From Tildeniella nuda ZEHNDER 1965/U140 (GTDB taxonomy: Bacteria; Cyanobacteriota; Cyanobacteriia; Leptolyngbyales; Leptolyngbyaceae), in contig JAHHIG010000010.1 of the NCBI GenBank assembly GCA_019358895.1, positions 91,510 through 155,509 on the forward strand: a stretch of 64,000 nucleotides of DNA, written 5' to 3'. The position numbers and the translations under genes were made by a program. The notes beneath the pieces are model-generated. The model saw nothing but the letters and a program-made list of their open reading frames with translations. It was not told where the DNA came from and ran no database searches. This document shows positions 56,891 through 64,000 of this stretch, piece by piece. Position 1 is the stretch's first letter. Each line of letters begins with the position of its first letter.

Positions 56891-57736
56891 GTGGACTTAA
56901 TTCAAATCTTCAAGACTTCTAACCCGGTTATTGGTGTTGTTCATCTCTTGCCGCTGCCAACCTCAGCACTGTGGGGTGGCAGTTTGAAGGTAGTGATCGA
57001 TCGCGCTGAACAGGAAGCCACTGCCCTTGCCTCTGGTGGCGTTGATGGCATCATAGTCGAAAACTTTTTTGATGCGCCCTTTCCCAAGGATCAGGTTGAT
57101 CCGGCTGTGGTAAGCGCCATGAGCTTGATTGTGCTCCGCCTACAGCAAATGGTGACGCTGCCGATCGGCATTAATGTTTTGCGCAATGATGCAAGGAGTG
57201 CGCTGGCGATCGCCACTTGCACCGATGCCCAATTTATCCGCGTCAACGTCCTGACTGGAGTGATGGCAACCGACCAAGGGCTGATTGAAGGCAACGCGCA
57301 TGAACTGCTGCGCTATCGACGTGAATTGGGTAGCGGGGTCAAAATCTTTGCCGACGTGCTGGTTAAACATGCTCATCCGCTCAGTTCGCCTAATCTGACG
57401 GTCGCGGTGCAGGATACTATTGAGCGCGGTTTAGCCGATGCCGTGATTTTATCTGGGTGGGCAACGGGCAGTCCGCCCAGTTTGGACGATCTGGAACTCG
57501 CTGCTGCTGCTGCACATGGCACACCTGTCTTCATTGGTAGTGGTGCAGACTGGGAGAACGTTTCGACGTTGATGCAGGCGGCTGATGGTGTGATTGCCTC
57601 TACATCCCTCAAGCGGCACGGTCGCCGTGAACAGCCGATCGACCCGATCCGTGTGGGTCGCTTTGTTGAAGCGACTCGCCGCAGTGTTGCCGCCAGGGAG
57701 TTAAAGCCGATCGCCTCTATACCTCTGCCTTCTTGA
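56891..57736 (+). CDS. btpA: BtpA family photosystem I assembly protein
   Basis: 281 residues from GTG 56891. Matches BtpA (VIGVVHLLPLPTSALWGGSL, about 13-32; ASGGVDGIIVENFFDAPFPKD; PIGINVLRND; FIRVNVLTGVMATDQG; VFIGSGADW). In Synechocystis BtpA stabilises the photosystem I reaction-centre proteins at thylakoids. TIM-barrel fold, related to NanE and QPRTase-like enzymes, but no activity is known. No Shine-Dalgarno is obvious. Confidence 0.93.
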   Translation: MDLIQIFKTSNPVIGVVHLLPLPTSALWGGSLKVVIDRAEQEATALASGGVDGIIVENFFDAPFPKDQVDPAVVSAMSLIVLRLQQMVTLPIGINVLRNDARSALAIATCTDAQFIRVNVLTGVMATDQGLIEGNAHELLRYRRELGSGVKIFADVLVKHAHPLSSPNLTVAVQDTIERGLADAVILSGWATGSPPSLDDLELAAAAAHGTPVFIGSGADWENVSTLMQAADGVIASTSLKRHGRREQPIDPIRVGRFVEATRRSVAARELKPIASIPLPS

Positions 57737-57868
57737 TAGACATCATCGGTAGCAGTGCCAATCGTTAGCGATCGGTCACGCGATCAAGCCTTGCTGTCGT
57801 GAGAGCACTGTCTTCACTAGGGCTTATACCATTTCACTAAACTGTGGCTACACAGGCAAGCTTCGGCT

Positions 57869-57901
57869 GGCAGTCAGCGGTCAGTGGTCAGCGGTCAGCA
57901 G
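57869..57901. repeat. Heptanucleotide repeat
   Basis: GGCAGTCAGCGGTCAGTGG and similar units of GTCAGCG, the same heptamer as in the GT39 array. Confidence 0.75.
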
Positions 57902-57946
57902 CAAGAACAAATCTGTAGGGCGATTTTATAGAATTGGTATTGCGCA

Positions 57947-58012
57947 AACCTCGGAGGTTTTAACCAAGCATCAAGCATCCTCACCAATGTCGTCGCTTTA
58001 ACCTCAGAGGTT
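57947..58012. repeat. Two near-identical 13-bp palindromes 53 bases apart
   Basis: AACCTCGGAGGTT (57947-57959) and AACCTCAGAGGTT (58000-58012), each a 6+1+6 palindrome. They lie within 25-90 bases of the ctpA end. Terminator pair or protein-binding sites. Confidence 0.55.
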
Positions 58013-58036
58013 CTGGTCAAACTGCGTCAGTTCTGT

Positions 58037-59335
58037 TCACTTAAGCACTGTTCTCATAGTGATGGCTGTCTGTCTGGGAGCCGCTGCCTTTGTTTGAATG
58101 AGCTGCCTCAAACTTGAAAGGGCTTTGGTGTATTGAGGATCGGCTGCTGTTGCAACCTGACGCTTTTGGACTAGCGTTTTTTTCTGATCATCGGTGAGTC
58201 CGACAATCACATCGGGGGTAATACCAACGCGGTTGATATCACGACCTTTAGGGGTGTAGTACTTGGCGATCGTGAGCTTAATCGCAGAACCATCTTCCAG
58301 TGGCTGTACGGCTTGCACCAACCCTTTCCCAAACGTGCGCGTACCAACCAGGACAGCACGACCATTATCCTGAAGCGCCCCTGCCAGAATCTCGCTGGCG
58401 CTGGCAGAACCACCATCTACTAGCACGACTAAAGGTTTGTTGGTCAGCGATCGCCCGCTTGTTGCATAGCGTTCTCTGACGGCTTGCCGATTGACCAGAG
58501 AGACGATCGGCTTTTGCTCCATCCACATGCTGGCAATTTTCAGGCTGGCATCCAGCAGCCCACCGGGATCTGAGCGCAAATCAAGGACGTAGCCTTGCAC
58601 AGCCTGCTTTTCTAGCGCGACAATGGCTCGATTCATCTCAGCCGGAGATGTCTGTGTGAACTCTGGTAAGCGGATGTAGCCAATCTTGCCAGCGGCAGTC
58701 GTTTCGGAACGGAAAGACACTGGATTAAGCCTGATGTTGGCTCTGGTCAGCTTAAACGTAAGGTTTTGGTTCCCACGAAGAATACTGAGCACCACCTGAG
58801 TGCCTGCTGCACCTTTGATTTGCTTCACCGCGTCGTTAATATTCATGCCCTGCGTCGATCGCCCATTGATTTTAGTGATCACATCGGCAGGCAAAATGCC
58901 CGCAGAAGCCGCAGGCGATTTTTCAATCGGAGCCACAACCGTCAGGGCTTTCGTTTTATCGTTGGCAGCCAGTTCAAGCCCCACACCCGATAGGTTGCCG
59001 CTAATTTCAGTATTGAGGGCGTTATACGCCTGTGGTTCAAAGAACTCGGTGTAGCGATCGCCCAGTTTCGCAACCATTTGCTGAATCGCTGCATACGCCT
59101 GTTTTTTAGAACTATAGGAGCGACCGATGTAGTCTTGCCGCACCGCTTTCCAGTCCTGCTGGTTAAAACTGCCATCAACGTAGTTTCGATCGAGAATCTG
59201 CCAGACTTCATCAACCAATTGTTTCGGACCGGGCTGCGGCTCTGCCCAACTCTTAGAAATGCTGGCAGCACCCGTAACCAGGACAGTTGTAGCCACTAGA
59301 ACAGCAGTGCGGGCGAGAAATTTCTGCGTAGTCAT
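58037..59335 (-). CDS. C-terminal processing protease CtpA-type (S41)
   Basis: 432 residues. N-terminal signal segment (about 6-25), PDZ domain (about 110-195, with LSGVGLELA) and S41 protease domain with LDLRSDPGGLL, the Ser in GGSASASEI (S312, predicted nucleophile) and Lys in TFGKGLVQ (K337). This family cleaves the D1 precursor of photosystem II in the lumen. The exact paralogue (CtpA, B or C) is not decided. Confidence 0.92.
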   Translation of the reverse strand: MTTQKFLARTAVLVATTVLVTGAASISKSWAEPQPGPKQLVDEVWQILDRNYVDGSFNQQDWKAVRQDYIGRSYSSKKQAYAAIQQMVAKLGDRYTEFFEPQAYNALNTEISGNLSGVGLELAANDKTKALTVVAPIEKSPAASAGILPADVITKINGRSTQGMNINDAVKQIKGAAGTQVVLSILRGNQNLTFKLTRANIRLNPVSFRSETTAAGKIGYIRLPEFTQTSPAEMNRAIVALEKQAVQGYVLDLRSDPGGLLDASLKIASMWMEQKPIVSLVNRQAVRERYATSGRSLTNKPLVVLVDGGSASASEILAGALQDNGRAVLVGTRTFGKGLVQAVQPLEDGSAIKLTIAKYYTPKGRDINRVGITPDVIVGLTDDQKKTLVQKRQVATAADPQYTKALSSLRQLIQTKAAAPRQTAITMRTVLK

Positions 59336-59770
59336 ACGTTGTTCAAACGAATAGGGCTTAGGGGTTTTGGATTAGCGGCATCGCCAGGACGAAGCAAGCA
59401 TTTGTAGAACGTTAGACTGCCTGACGTGAGAAGAGGTTCAATGCCATTTAAACAATGGTGTCTTAGCCGCTCAGGAGGTTATACAGAAATCACAGCATGG
59501 TCTGTAGCCGTCAGCCGTCAGCCGTCAGCGAAAAGCTGATAGCTGATAGCTGATAGCTGATAGCTGATAGCTGATAGCTGATCCAAAAATGTGCAGTTGT
59601 TTTTTAGCCAGCTCTTAGGCTCATAAGCTGCGATCGAACATACGTGCGACAGTGGCATTCACGCATGGTTGAGGCGATCGTGTCAGCAAGTCCTGGCGAT
59701 CGCTTGAGAACAATCACCCATAACGCAACGAATCGGGGAAAATAAACAATACGTTCCTGGTGCATCAGCT
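59336..59770. other. Intergenic region with heptamer repeats
   Basis: 435 bases between ctpA (minus) and the kinase gene (plus). Apart from 59505-59583 and HIP1 sites no feature was seen. No coding frame. Confidence 0.5.
59505..59583. repeat. Two adjacent heptanucleotide arrays
   Basis: AGCCGTC three times (59505-59526 region), a short AAAA spacer, then GCTGATA about six times to 59583. Two different 7-base units placed next to each other in one intergenic region. Confidence 0.85.
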
Positions 59771-61759
59771 ATGACCTGTTGTCTCAATCCAGACTGCCAG
59801 CATCCCCAAAATGCCGACGAGGCTGAATTCTGCCTGAGCTGTGGCACGAAGCTGATACCGCTATTGAGAGGACGCTATCGAGTGATGCGACCGATCGGGC
59901 AAGGGGGGTTTGGCAGAACTTATTTGGCGGCAGACGACGATCGACTCAAAGCCTGGTGCGTCATCAAGCAGTTCTCGCCCCAGTTGCAGGGCACAAAAGC
60001 GCTCGAAAAAGCCGTCAAGCTGTTTGAGCAAGAAGCAGTGCGGCTCAATGAATTGGGCGAACATCCACAAATCCCAGCGTTACTGGCGTATTTTGAACAC
60101 GATCAACGTCTCTATTTAGTCCAGCAGTTCATCGAAGGCAACACGCTGCTGCAAGAACTGGCGCAAAATGGTGTGTTTATCGAGCAGCGCATCCGCGAGG
60201 TGCTGGCTGGCATCTTGCCCATCCTCAAATTTGTACATGACCATCAGGTGATTCACCGGGATATTACGCCGTCTAACATCATTCGCCGCAAGTTTGACAA
60301 CAAGCTGGTGCTGATTGATTTTGGCGTTGCCAAACTGTTGTCGATCGAAACGGCTGCCCAACCGGGGACAAAAATTGGCACCGAAGGCTACGCACCGATC
60401 GAGCAGTTGCGGAGCGGTAAAGCGTATCCCGCCAGCGATATCTATAGTTTGGGTGCCACCTGTCTTTTTCTAATGACGCAAATCAAGCCAGAAGATCTCT
60501 ACGATCCGTTAGAAGGACGCTGGCTCTGGCGCGACCGTTTGAGCGAGAAGGGGCGGACGATTAGTGAACCGATCGCGCAAATCTTAGACAAAATGCTGAA
60601 GGATTTGGTCAGCGAACGCTATGCCTCTGCGGATGCGGTGATGAAAGATCTACGGACAGCACTCTCACGTTCCCCGATCGCTGCCAGCAGAAATCCAGTC
60701 GCCCCACCAACGGCTTCAGCGCCACCCGCTCCTTCGGTAGCCAGCAACTCACCTGTCAGTCGATCGCCTATCAGTCAGCCAAACGTCAGTAAACCGCCCA
60801 GCAATCAGCCACGTGTATCGGGTGCGCCGACCTCCAGAGCACCTGTTTCCAGGCAACCAGCATCAGCGCAGACATGGCACTGCCTCCATACTCTCACGGG
60901 GCATTCCCGTTGGGTGACAGCCGTGGCGATCAGTCCTGATGCGCAAACGATCGCCAGTGGTGGCTTAGATGACAGCATTAAAATCTGGGAACGGACAACC
61001 GGATCGCTGTTGCAAACGCTAACGGGACATCATAAACCCATCAACTGCCTGAGTATCAGCCCGGATGGACAAACCCTGGTCAGTGGCAGTGATGACGATA
61101 CGGTTCGTCTCTGGCAACTAGCCGATGGCAATCTGCTGCGAACGCTGGCTGGACACACCAGAGATGTAAACTCAGTTGTGATCAGCACCGATGGGCAACT
61201 GCTTGCCAGTGGTAGTGAAGACCGGACGGTAAGGCTATGGAAACTGGCAACAGGTGATCTATTACGCTCCTTTTCCGGGTTGGCTGGCATGGTGCGATCG
61301 GTTGCGCTCAGCCCCAACGGTCAATTTCTCGTCAGTGGTGGACTGGATAATCAGATTAAGCTATGGAGCCTGCGAACCAATGAGCCAGTCCGCACCTTGC
61401 CCAATGGACACTTCAATTCGGTCAACGCAGTCGTGATTACACCCGATGGTAAGACGCTCGTCAGCGGCAGCAAAGACAAAACCATCAAGGTATGGGATCT
61501 GGCTACAGGTGCTGTGGTGCGAACTTTGGCTGGGCACATGGATTCGGTGAACGCGATCGCCCTGAGCGGTGACGGCAAACTCCTGATCAGCGGCAGTAGC
61601 GATACCACCATCAAACTCTGGAATCTGGAAGCAGGCAGTCTCATGGGCACTTTGACCGCACACATTAGCGCTGTTAATGCTGTAGCCCTTGCAGCCGATG
61701 GACAGGTGCTGGTGAGTGGCAGTTCGGATAGTAAGGTGAAGGTTTGGCAGTTGGGATGA
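59771..61759 (+). CDS. Ser/Thr protein kinase with zinc ribbon and WD40 propeller
   Basis: 662 residues. An N-terminal zinc ribbon (CCLNPDCQH and CLSCG) precedes the kinase domain (about 35-300: GQGGFG 43-48, Lys66 in CVIKQF, HRDITPSN 162-169, DFG 183-185). A Pro/Ser/Ala-rich linker (about 300-365) leads to seven WD40 repeats (about 370-660) that probably form one propeller. HRDI with T after it is an uncommon catalytic-loop form but D164 is kept. This is the SpkC/SpkD-like cyanobacterial class. It may sense partners through the propeller. Confidence 0.93.
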   Translation: MTCCLNPDCQHPQNADEAEFCLSCGTKLIPLLRGRYRVMRPIGQGGFGRTYLAADDDRLKAWCVIKQFSPQLQGTKALEKAVKLFEQEAVRLNELGEHPQIPALLAYFEHDQRLYLVQQFIEGNTLLQELAQNGVFIEQRIREVLAGILPILKFVHDHQVIHRDITPSNIIRRKFDNKLVLIDFGVAKLLSIETAAQPGTKIGTEGYAPIEQLRSGKAYPASDIYSLGATCLFLMTQIKPEDLYDPLEGRWLWRDRLSEKGRTISEPIAQILDKMLKDLVSERYASADAVMKDLRTALSRSPIAASRNPVAPPTASAPPAPSVASNSPVSRSPISQPNVSKPPSNQPRVSGAPTSRAPVSRQPASAQTWHCLHTLTGHSRWVTAVAISPDAQTIASGGLDDSIKIWERTTGSLLQTLTGHHKPINCLSISPDGQTLVSGSDDDTVRLWQLADGNLLRTLAGHTRDVNSVVISTDGQLLASGSEDRTVRLWKLATGDLLRSFSGLAGMVRSVALSPNGQFLVSGGLDNQIKLWSLRTNEPVRTLPNGHFNSVNAVVITPDGKTLVSGSKDKTIKVWDLATGAVVRTLAGHMDSVNAIALSGDGKLLISGSSDTTIKLWNLEAGSLMGTLTAHISAVNAVALAADGQVLVSGSSDSKVKVWQLG

Positions 61760-61839
61760 GGTGCGGTTTTGCTTTTGACCCAACTTCAGGGGGTGATTGA
61801 ACTATGTGTGACGTTAAAACCGCGACTACATAAACCCTC

Positions 61840-62514
61840 TCAATCGATCGCCGCAAAACGGTTCAAATAGTCCAACAACGGCTTCAAACCGCTAAAAATT
61901 TCAATCATTTGAGCCGGAAAGGTAGCCGCTAAAACGGCTTCATCAGACACGGGATGAGTTGCAATCACCTGTTTGAGTCGCAATAGCTCAATCTCTTTGT
62001 GGTCACGAGCATACCCTTGCGGAGCCGTCTTCAGTTTTTCGCCGCTGAGTTCACCAAACCACTGCTTAAATGTTTTGTGGTTAAGCAGCGCTTTGAAGGG
62101 TTTGGCATCGTGATCGATGGTTTTTCGAAAGCGAGTCAGTTGTGCCGCTGTGGGCATATACAAGCCGCCAGCAAGAAAGGATTGATTCTGCGGTGCAAGG
62201 TGCAGGTAGTAGGGCATTCGGGATGACTTTTTGCCGCCAGCCGCGATCGACGCGGCGAAGTGCGTTCGATACGGCGACTTGTCTTTCGAGAACCGAACAT
62301 CTCGATAAATCCGCATCACGCAGTCTTTGGCAGTAATGTTTCCCAGATCTTCGATCGCTCTAAATTCAGCAATCACTTCATCCACAAGCTGCTCGAATTG
62401 CGTTTTGGCATTCTCGTAACTGGCTCGATGCTGCTCAAACCAAGCGCGATCGTTGTTGTCCTGAAGCTGAATCAGGAAATCCAGCACTGGCTTTAGATTG
62501 ATGGCATTACTCAT
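61840..62514 (-). CDS. DUF2461 family protein
   Basis: 224 residues from ATG 62514 (MSNAINLKPVLDFL). An ATG at 62532 is possible. TIGR02453/DUF2461 features: LDFLIQLQDNNDRAWFEQHR, RIYRDVRFSKDKSPYRTHFA and YYLHLAPQNQSFLAGGLYMP. Widely conserved, with unknown function. The last bases lie close to, but convergent with, the kinase gene. Confidence 0.92.
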   Translation of the reverse strand: MSNAINLKPVLDFLIQLQDNNDRAWFEQHRASYENAKTQFEQLVDEVIAEFRAIEDLGNITAKDCVMRIYRDVRFSKDKSPYRTHFAASIAAGGKKSSRMPYYLHLAPQNQSFLAGGLYMPTAAQLTRFRKTIDHDAKPFKALLNHKTFKQWFGELSGEKLKTAPQGYARDHKEIELLRLKQVIATHPVSDEAVLAATFPAQMIEIFSGLKPLLDYLNRFAAID

Positions 62515-62639
62515 AATGTTAACGTTCAACATTCCTTAGTTGTAATTACCATCCACTCATTAAATGTAAATAGCACAAGAGATAAAGGTACGTATGAACT
62601 GTTTGTTGCTATCAAGCTCGCTCATCTGCTGCTGCCTTT

Positions 62640-62660
62640 GAACAAAAGAGCCTTTTGTTC
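62640..62660. terminator. Hairpin beside the heptad minisatellite
   Basis: GAACAAAAG, loop AGC, CTTTTGTTC, nine perfect pairs. On the minus strand it lies downstream of the minus-strand repeat frame. Confidence 0.45.
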
Positions 62661-63020
62661 GATTTCGTAGACCCCAAGTACCGTTTCGTAGACCTCAAGC
62701 GTTATTTAGTAACTCTCAAGCATCGTCTTGTGGACTTCAAGAGTCGTTTTGTAAACCTCAAGAGTCGTTTTGTAGACCTCAAACATCGTGTTCGCTACCT
62801 CAAGATGCGTTTCGCAAACCTCAAGAGTCGTATTCGCTATCTCAAGATGCGTTTCCCAGACCTCAAGATGCGTTTCGCAGACCTCGAACATCGTATTCGA
62901 TCCCTCAAGATGCGTTTTGCAAACCTCAAGAGTCGTATTCGCTATCTCAAGATGCGTTTCCCAGACCTCAAGAGTCATTTCGCAGACCTCAAGAGTCATA
63001 TCTTAGAACTGATCCTTTAA
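62655..63020 (+). CDS. Heptad-repeat (LKxRFxx) protein encoded by a 21-bp minisatellite; strand uncertain
   Basis: A 121-residue frame (TTG start) made of about 15 copies of a seven-residue unit such as LKSRFVD, LKMRFAN or LKSRIRY. Leu and Phe/Ile/Val alternate with 4/3 spacing, the a/d pattern of a coiled coil, and the rest is strongly basic. The start lacks a clear Shine-Dalgarno. The opposite strand is also open (62706-62999, ATG start, units such as TLEVCET), and I recall similar TLEVCET repeats in other cyanobacteria, so either strand, both or neither may be translated. Confidence 0.4.
   Translation: MFDFVDPKYRFVDLKRYLVTLKHRLVDFKSRFVNLKSRFVDLKHRVRYLKMRFANLKSRIRYLKMRFPDLKMRFADLEHRIRSLKMRFANLKSRIRYLKMRFPDLKSHFADLKSHILELIL
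62668..63003. repeat. 21-bp tandem minisatellite
   Basis: About 15-16 imperfect copies of CTCAAGATGCGTTTCGCAAAC-type units of 21 bases (three heptamers). Higher-order blocks of three and four units recur (for example the run from 62800 to 62863 and that from 62905 to 62968). Confidence 0.9.
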
Positions 63021-63080
63021 ACGCATCGTGCCTTCAAGAGGACTGATTTAAACTTTCAGACATCGTTGACTGCCAGCAAA

Positions 63081-63830
63081 TCATGCCGTAACCTGTAGCC
63101 TGGATGCTTCTCGGTTTTTAACCAGCTTGCCATCTTCCATGTAGATAATGCGATCGGCAACATCAAGCACTCGATTATCATGCGTCACCATCAAAATGGT
63201 GCAGCCCTGTTCTCTGGCAAGTTTCTGCATGATATCCACTACATCGCGCCCCGATTGTTTATCTAAGGCAGCAGTCGGTTCATCCGCCAACACGATTTTA
63301 GGATGACTGACCAGGGCACGGGCGATCGCCACACGCTGCTTTTGTCCGCCCGACAGGTTTTCTGGATAGTACTGACTACGCTCCTCTAAGCCGACTAGCG
63401 CCAGGATCTCCAGGGCACGATCGCGTCGCTCTGCACGAGAATACGTGCCGTGTACTTCCAGTCCCATCATCACGTTTTCTTGAGCAGTGAGACTGCTGTG
63501 CAAATTGTGTGCCTGAAAAATGTAACCACAGGAGCGCCGCGCCTTCACTGCAACGGTTTTGGCTGCATCTACCAGTTCTGTATTCAAGATACGGAGGCTG
63601 CCCGATTGGGGCGATCGTAGCCCACCCATCAGTGAAAGAAGAGTTGTTTTGCCGGAACCGGATGGTCCCGTGAGAATGACGATTTCACCCGCGACGATCG
63701 AGAGATTGATGTCAAACAAAACCTGTTTACGCAGTTCGCCTGTGCCAAAGAAATGGTCGAGTTGCTCAACGTGAATCGCAGGTGTAAAAGCATCAGCGGA
63801 CTGGCTTTCCGATGTCGGTACTTGATGCAT
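63081..63830 (-). CDS. DevA-like ABC transporter ATP-binding protein (second copy)
   Basis: 249 residues. Walker A GPSGSGKTT (about 55-63), signature LSGGQKQR, Walker B IVLADEPTAALD, and TH. DevA/LolD-type. It starts 8 bases downstream of the devC-like stop on the same strand, as expected for a dev operon. The C-terminal part of DevC lies upstream. Confidence 0.94.
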   Translation of the reverse strand: MHQVPTSESQSADAFTPAIHVEQLDHFFGTGELRKQVLFDINLSIVAGEIVILTGPSGSGKTTLLSLMGGLRSPQSGSLRILNTELVDAAKTVAVKARRSCGYIFQAHNLHSSLTAQENVMMGLEVHGTYSRAERRDRALEILALVGLEERSQYYPENLSGGQKQRVAIARALVSHPKIVLADEPTAALDKQSGRDVVDIMQKLAREQGCTILMVTHDNRVLDVADRIIYMEDGKLVKNREASRLQVTA

Positions 63831-63838
63831 CGTTGCTC

Positions 63839-64000
63839 CTAAAAACTATCGGCAGGATCGGCAGACTGCACCTTACGCATGGCAATCATGCCAGAGATGG
63901 AACACATCACTAGCGTCAGAAAAAAGATAAAGGTAAACCGGGCAAACGTCATGCCGATCGGCAGTGCTGCCACGTTACGAATCAGCGCATACTGTCCTAG
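63839..64000 (-). CDS. DevC-like permease, C-terminal part (window ends)
   Basis: The last 53 codons are present, ending in a TAG at 63839-63841. The C-terminal helix and tail (LPIGMTFARFTFIFFLTLVM, then ISGMIAMRKVQSADPADSF) are typical of DevC permeases. The rest lies beyond the window. Partner of the DevA gene that follows. Confidence 0.85.
   Translation of the reverse strand, partial: LGQYALIRNVAALPIGMTFARFTFIFFLTLVMCSISGMIAMRKVQSADPADSF

Larger units (their letters stand above)
57737..58036. other. Intergenic region with repeats and twin palindromes
   Basis: 300 bases between convergent btpA and ctpA. Holds GTCAGCG heptamers (57869-57901) and two copies of a palindrome (57947-57959 and 58000-58012), likely acting as terminators. 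Confidence 0.5.

Noticed and set aside
56619..56900. Plus-strand frame of 93 codons before btpA
   Set aside because: No domain, no ribosome site, overlaps btpA and has a proline/glutamine-rich composition without structure.
62706..62999. Minus-strand heptad frame as a separate confirmed gene
   Set aside because: It is plausible, but it cannot be told apart from the plus-strand frame by sequence alone, so it is recorded within the repeat entry rather than as a second gene.
62668..63003. CRISPR array
   Set aside because: Units of 21 bases follow directly with no unique spacers and no cas genes are near.

Overview
The window is chromosomal DNA from a cyanobacterium, most likely a filamentous, Leptolyngbya-like one. 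The base for this is the abundance of the HIP1 octamer GCGATCGC, plus cyanobacterium-type genes: the long form of IspH, the Photosystem I assembly factor BtpA, a CrhR-like RNA helicase, RbpA-like RRM protein, TIGR03792 and TIGR04168 proteins, DevA/DevC exporters, DUF1565-SLH proteins and a zinc-ribbon Ser/Thr kinase with WD40 repeats. The genus call is inference. No rRNA, tRNA, IS transposase, prophage or CRISPR array was seen.

Layout. 0-5 kb: a membrane protein, a DUF4926 gene beside a DUF6883 gene broken by a small palindromic (MITE-like) insertion, a GTPase, and a YtxH/DUF948 envelope trio. 5-16 kb: an SLH-domain beta-helix protein, ispH, an RRM protein, a small monooxygenase-like protein, a phasin-like protein, a lipid kinase, a GNAT/GT39 pair and dprA. 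16-29.5 kb: four toxin-antitoxin modules (HigBA, DUF433/DUF5615, ParE/RelE type, BrnTA) scattered among a TrkA-N ion-channel protein, a DCC protein, an orphan ABC ATPase, a peroxiredoxin and the xanthine dehydrogenase genes. xdhA and xdhB are separated by a small unknown gene and one TA module, and xdhC follows the BrnTA module. 29-40 kb: an epimerase, a GNAT-like protein, an NfeD-like protein, several unknown membrane or secreted proteins, a STAND/NB-ARC ATPase with a vMAP-like N-terminus, and a conserved unknown protein.

40-49.6 kb is the most interesting part. Two divergent gene sets share a control region. On the minus strand are an alpha-oxoamine synthase (KBL/AONS/SPT family) and a Rieske oxygenase. 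On the plus strand are a membrane fatty-acid-hydroxylase-family enzyme, an Mpo1/DUF962 protein, an amidohydrolase, a DevC-DevA exporter lacking DevB, and a NanE epimerase fused to a GNAT domain. Together they look like an undescribed pathway for making, tailoring and exporting a long-chain amino (sphingoid-like) lipid. This is inference from family membership and gene order.

49.6-64 kb: a proline-rich envelope protein, a Tat-exported phosphoesterase, a rhodanese lacking its cysteine, a DnaQ-like exonuclease, the RNA helicase, rimO, btpA, ctpA, the kinase-WD40 protein, a DUF2461 gene, a 21-bp heptad minisatellite, and a second devA with the end of a second devC.

A recurring theme is heptanucleotide (7-bp) tandem repeats. 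They occur between genes and, kept in frame, inside at least three coding regions, where they encode disordered linkers.
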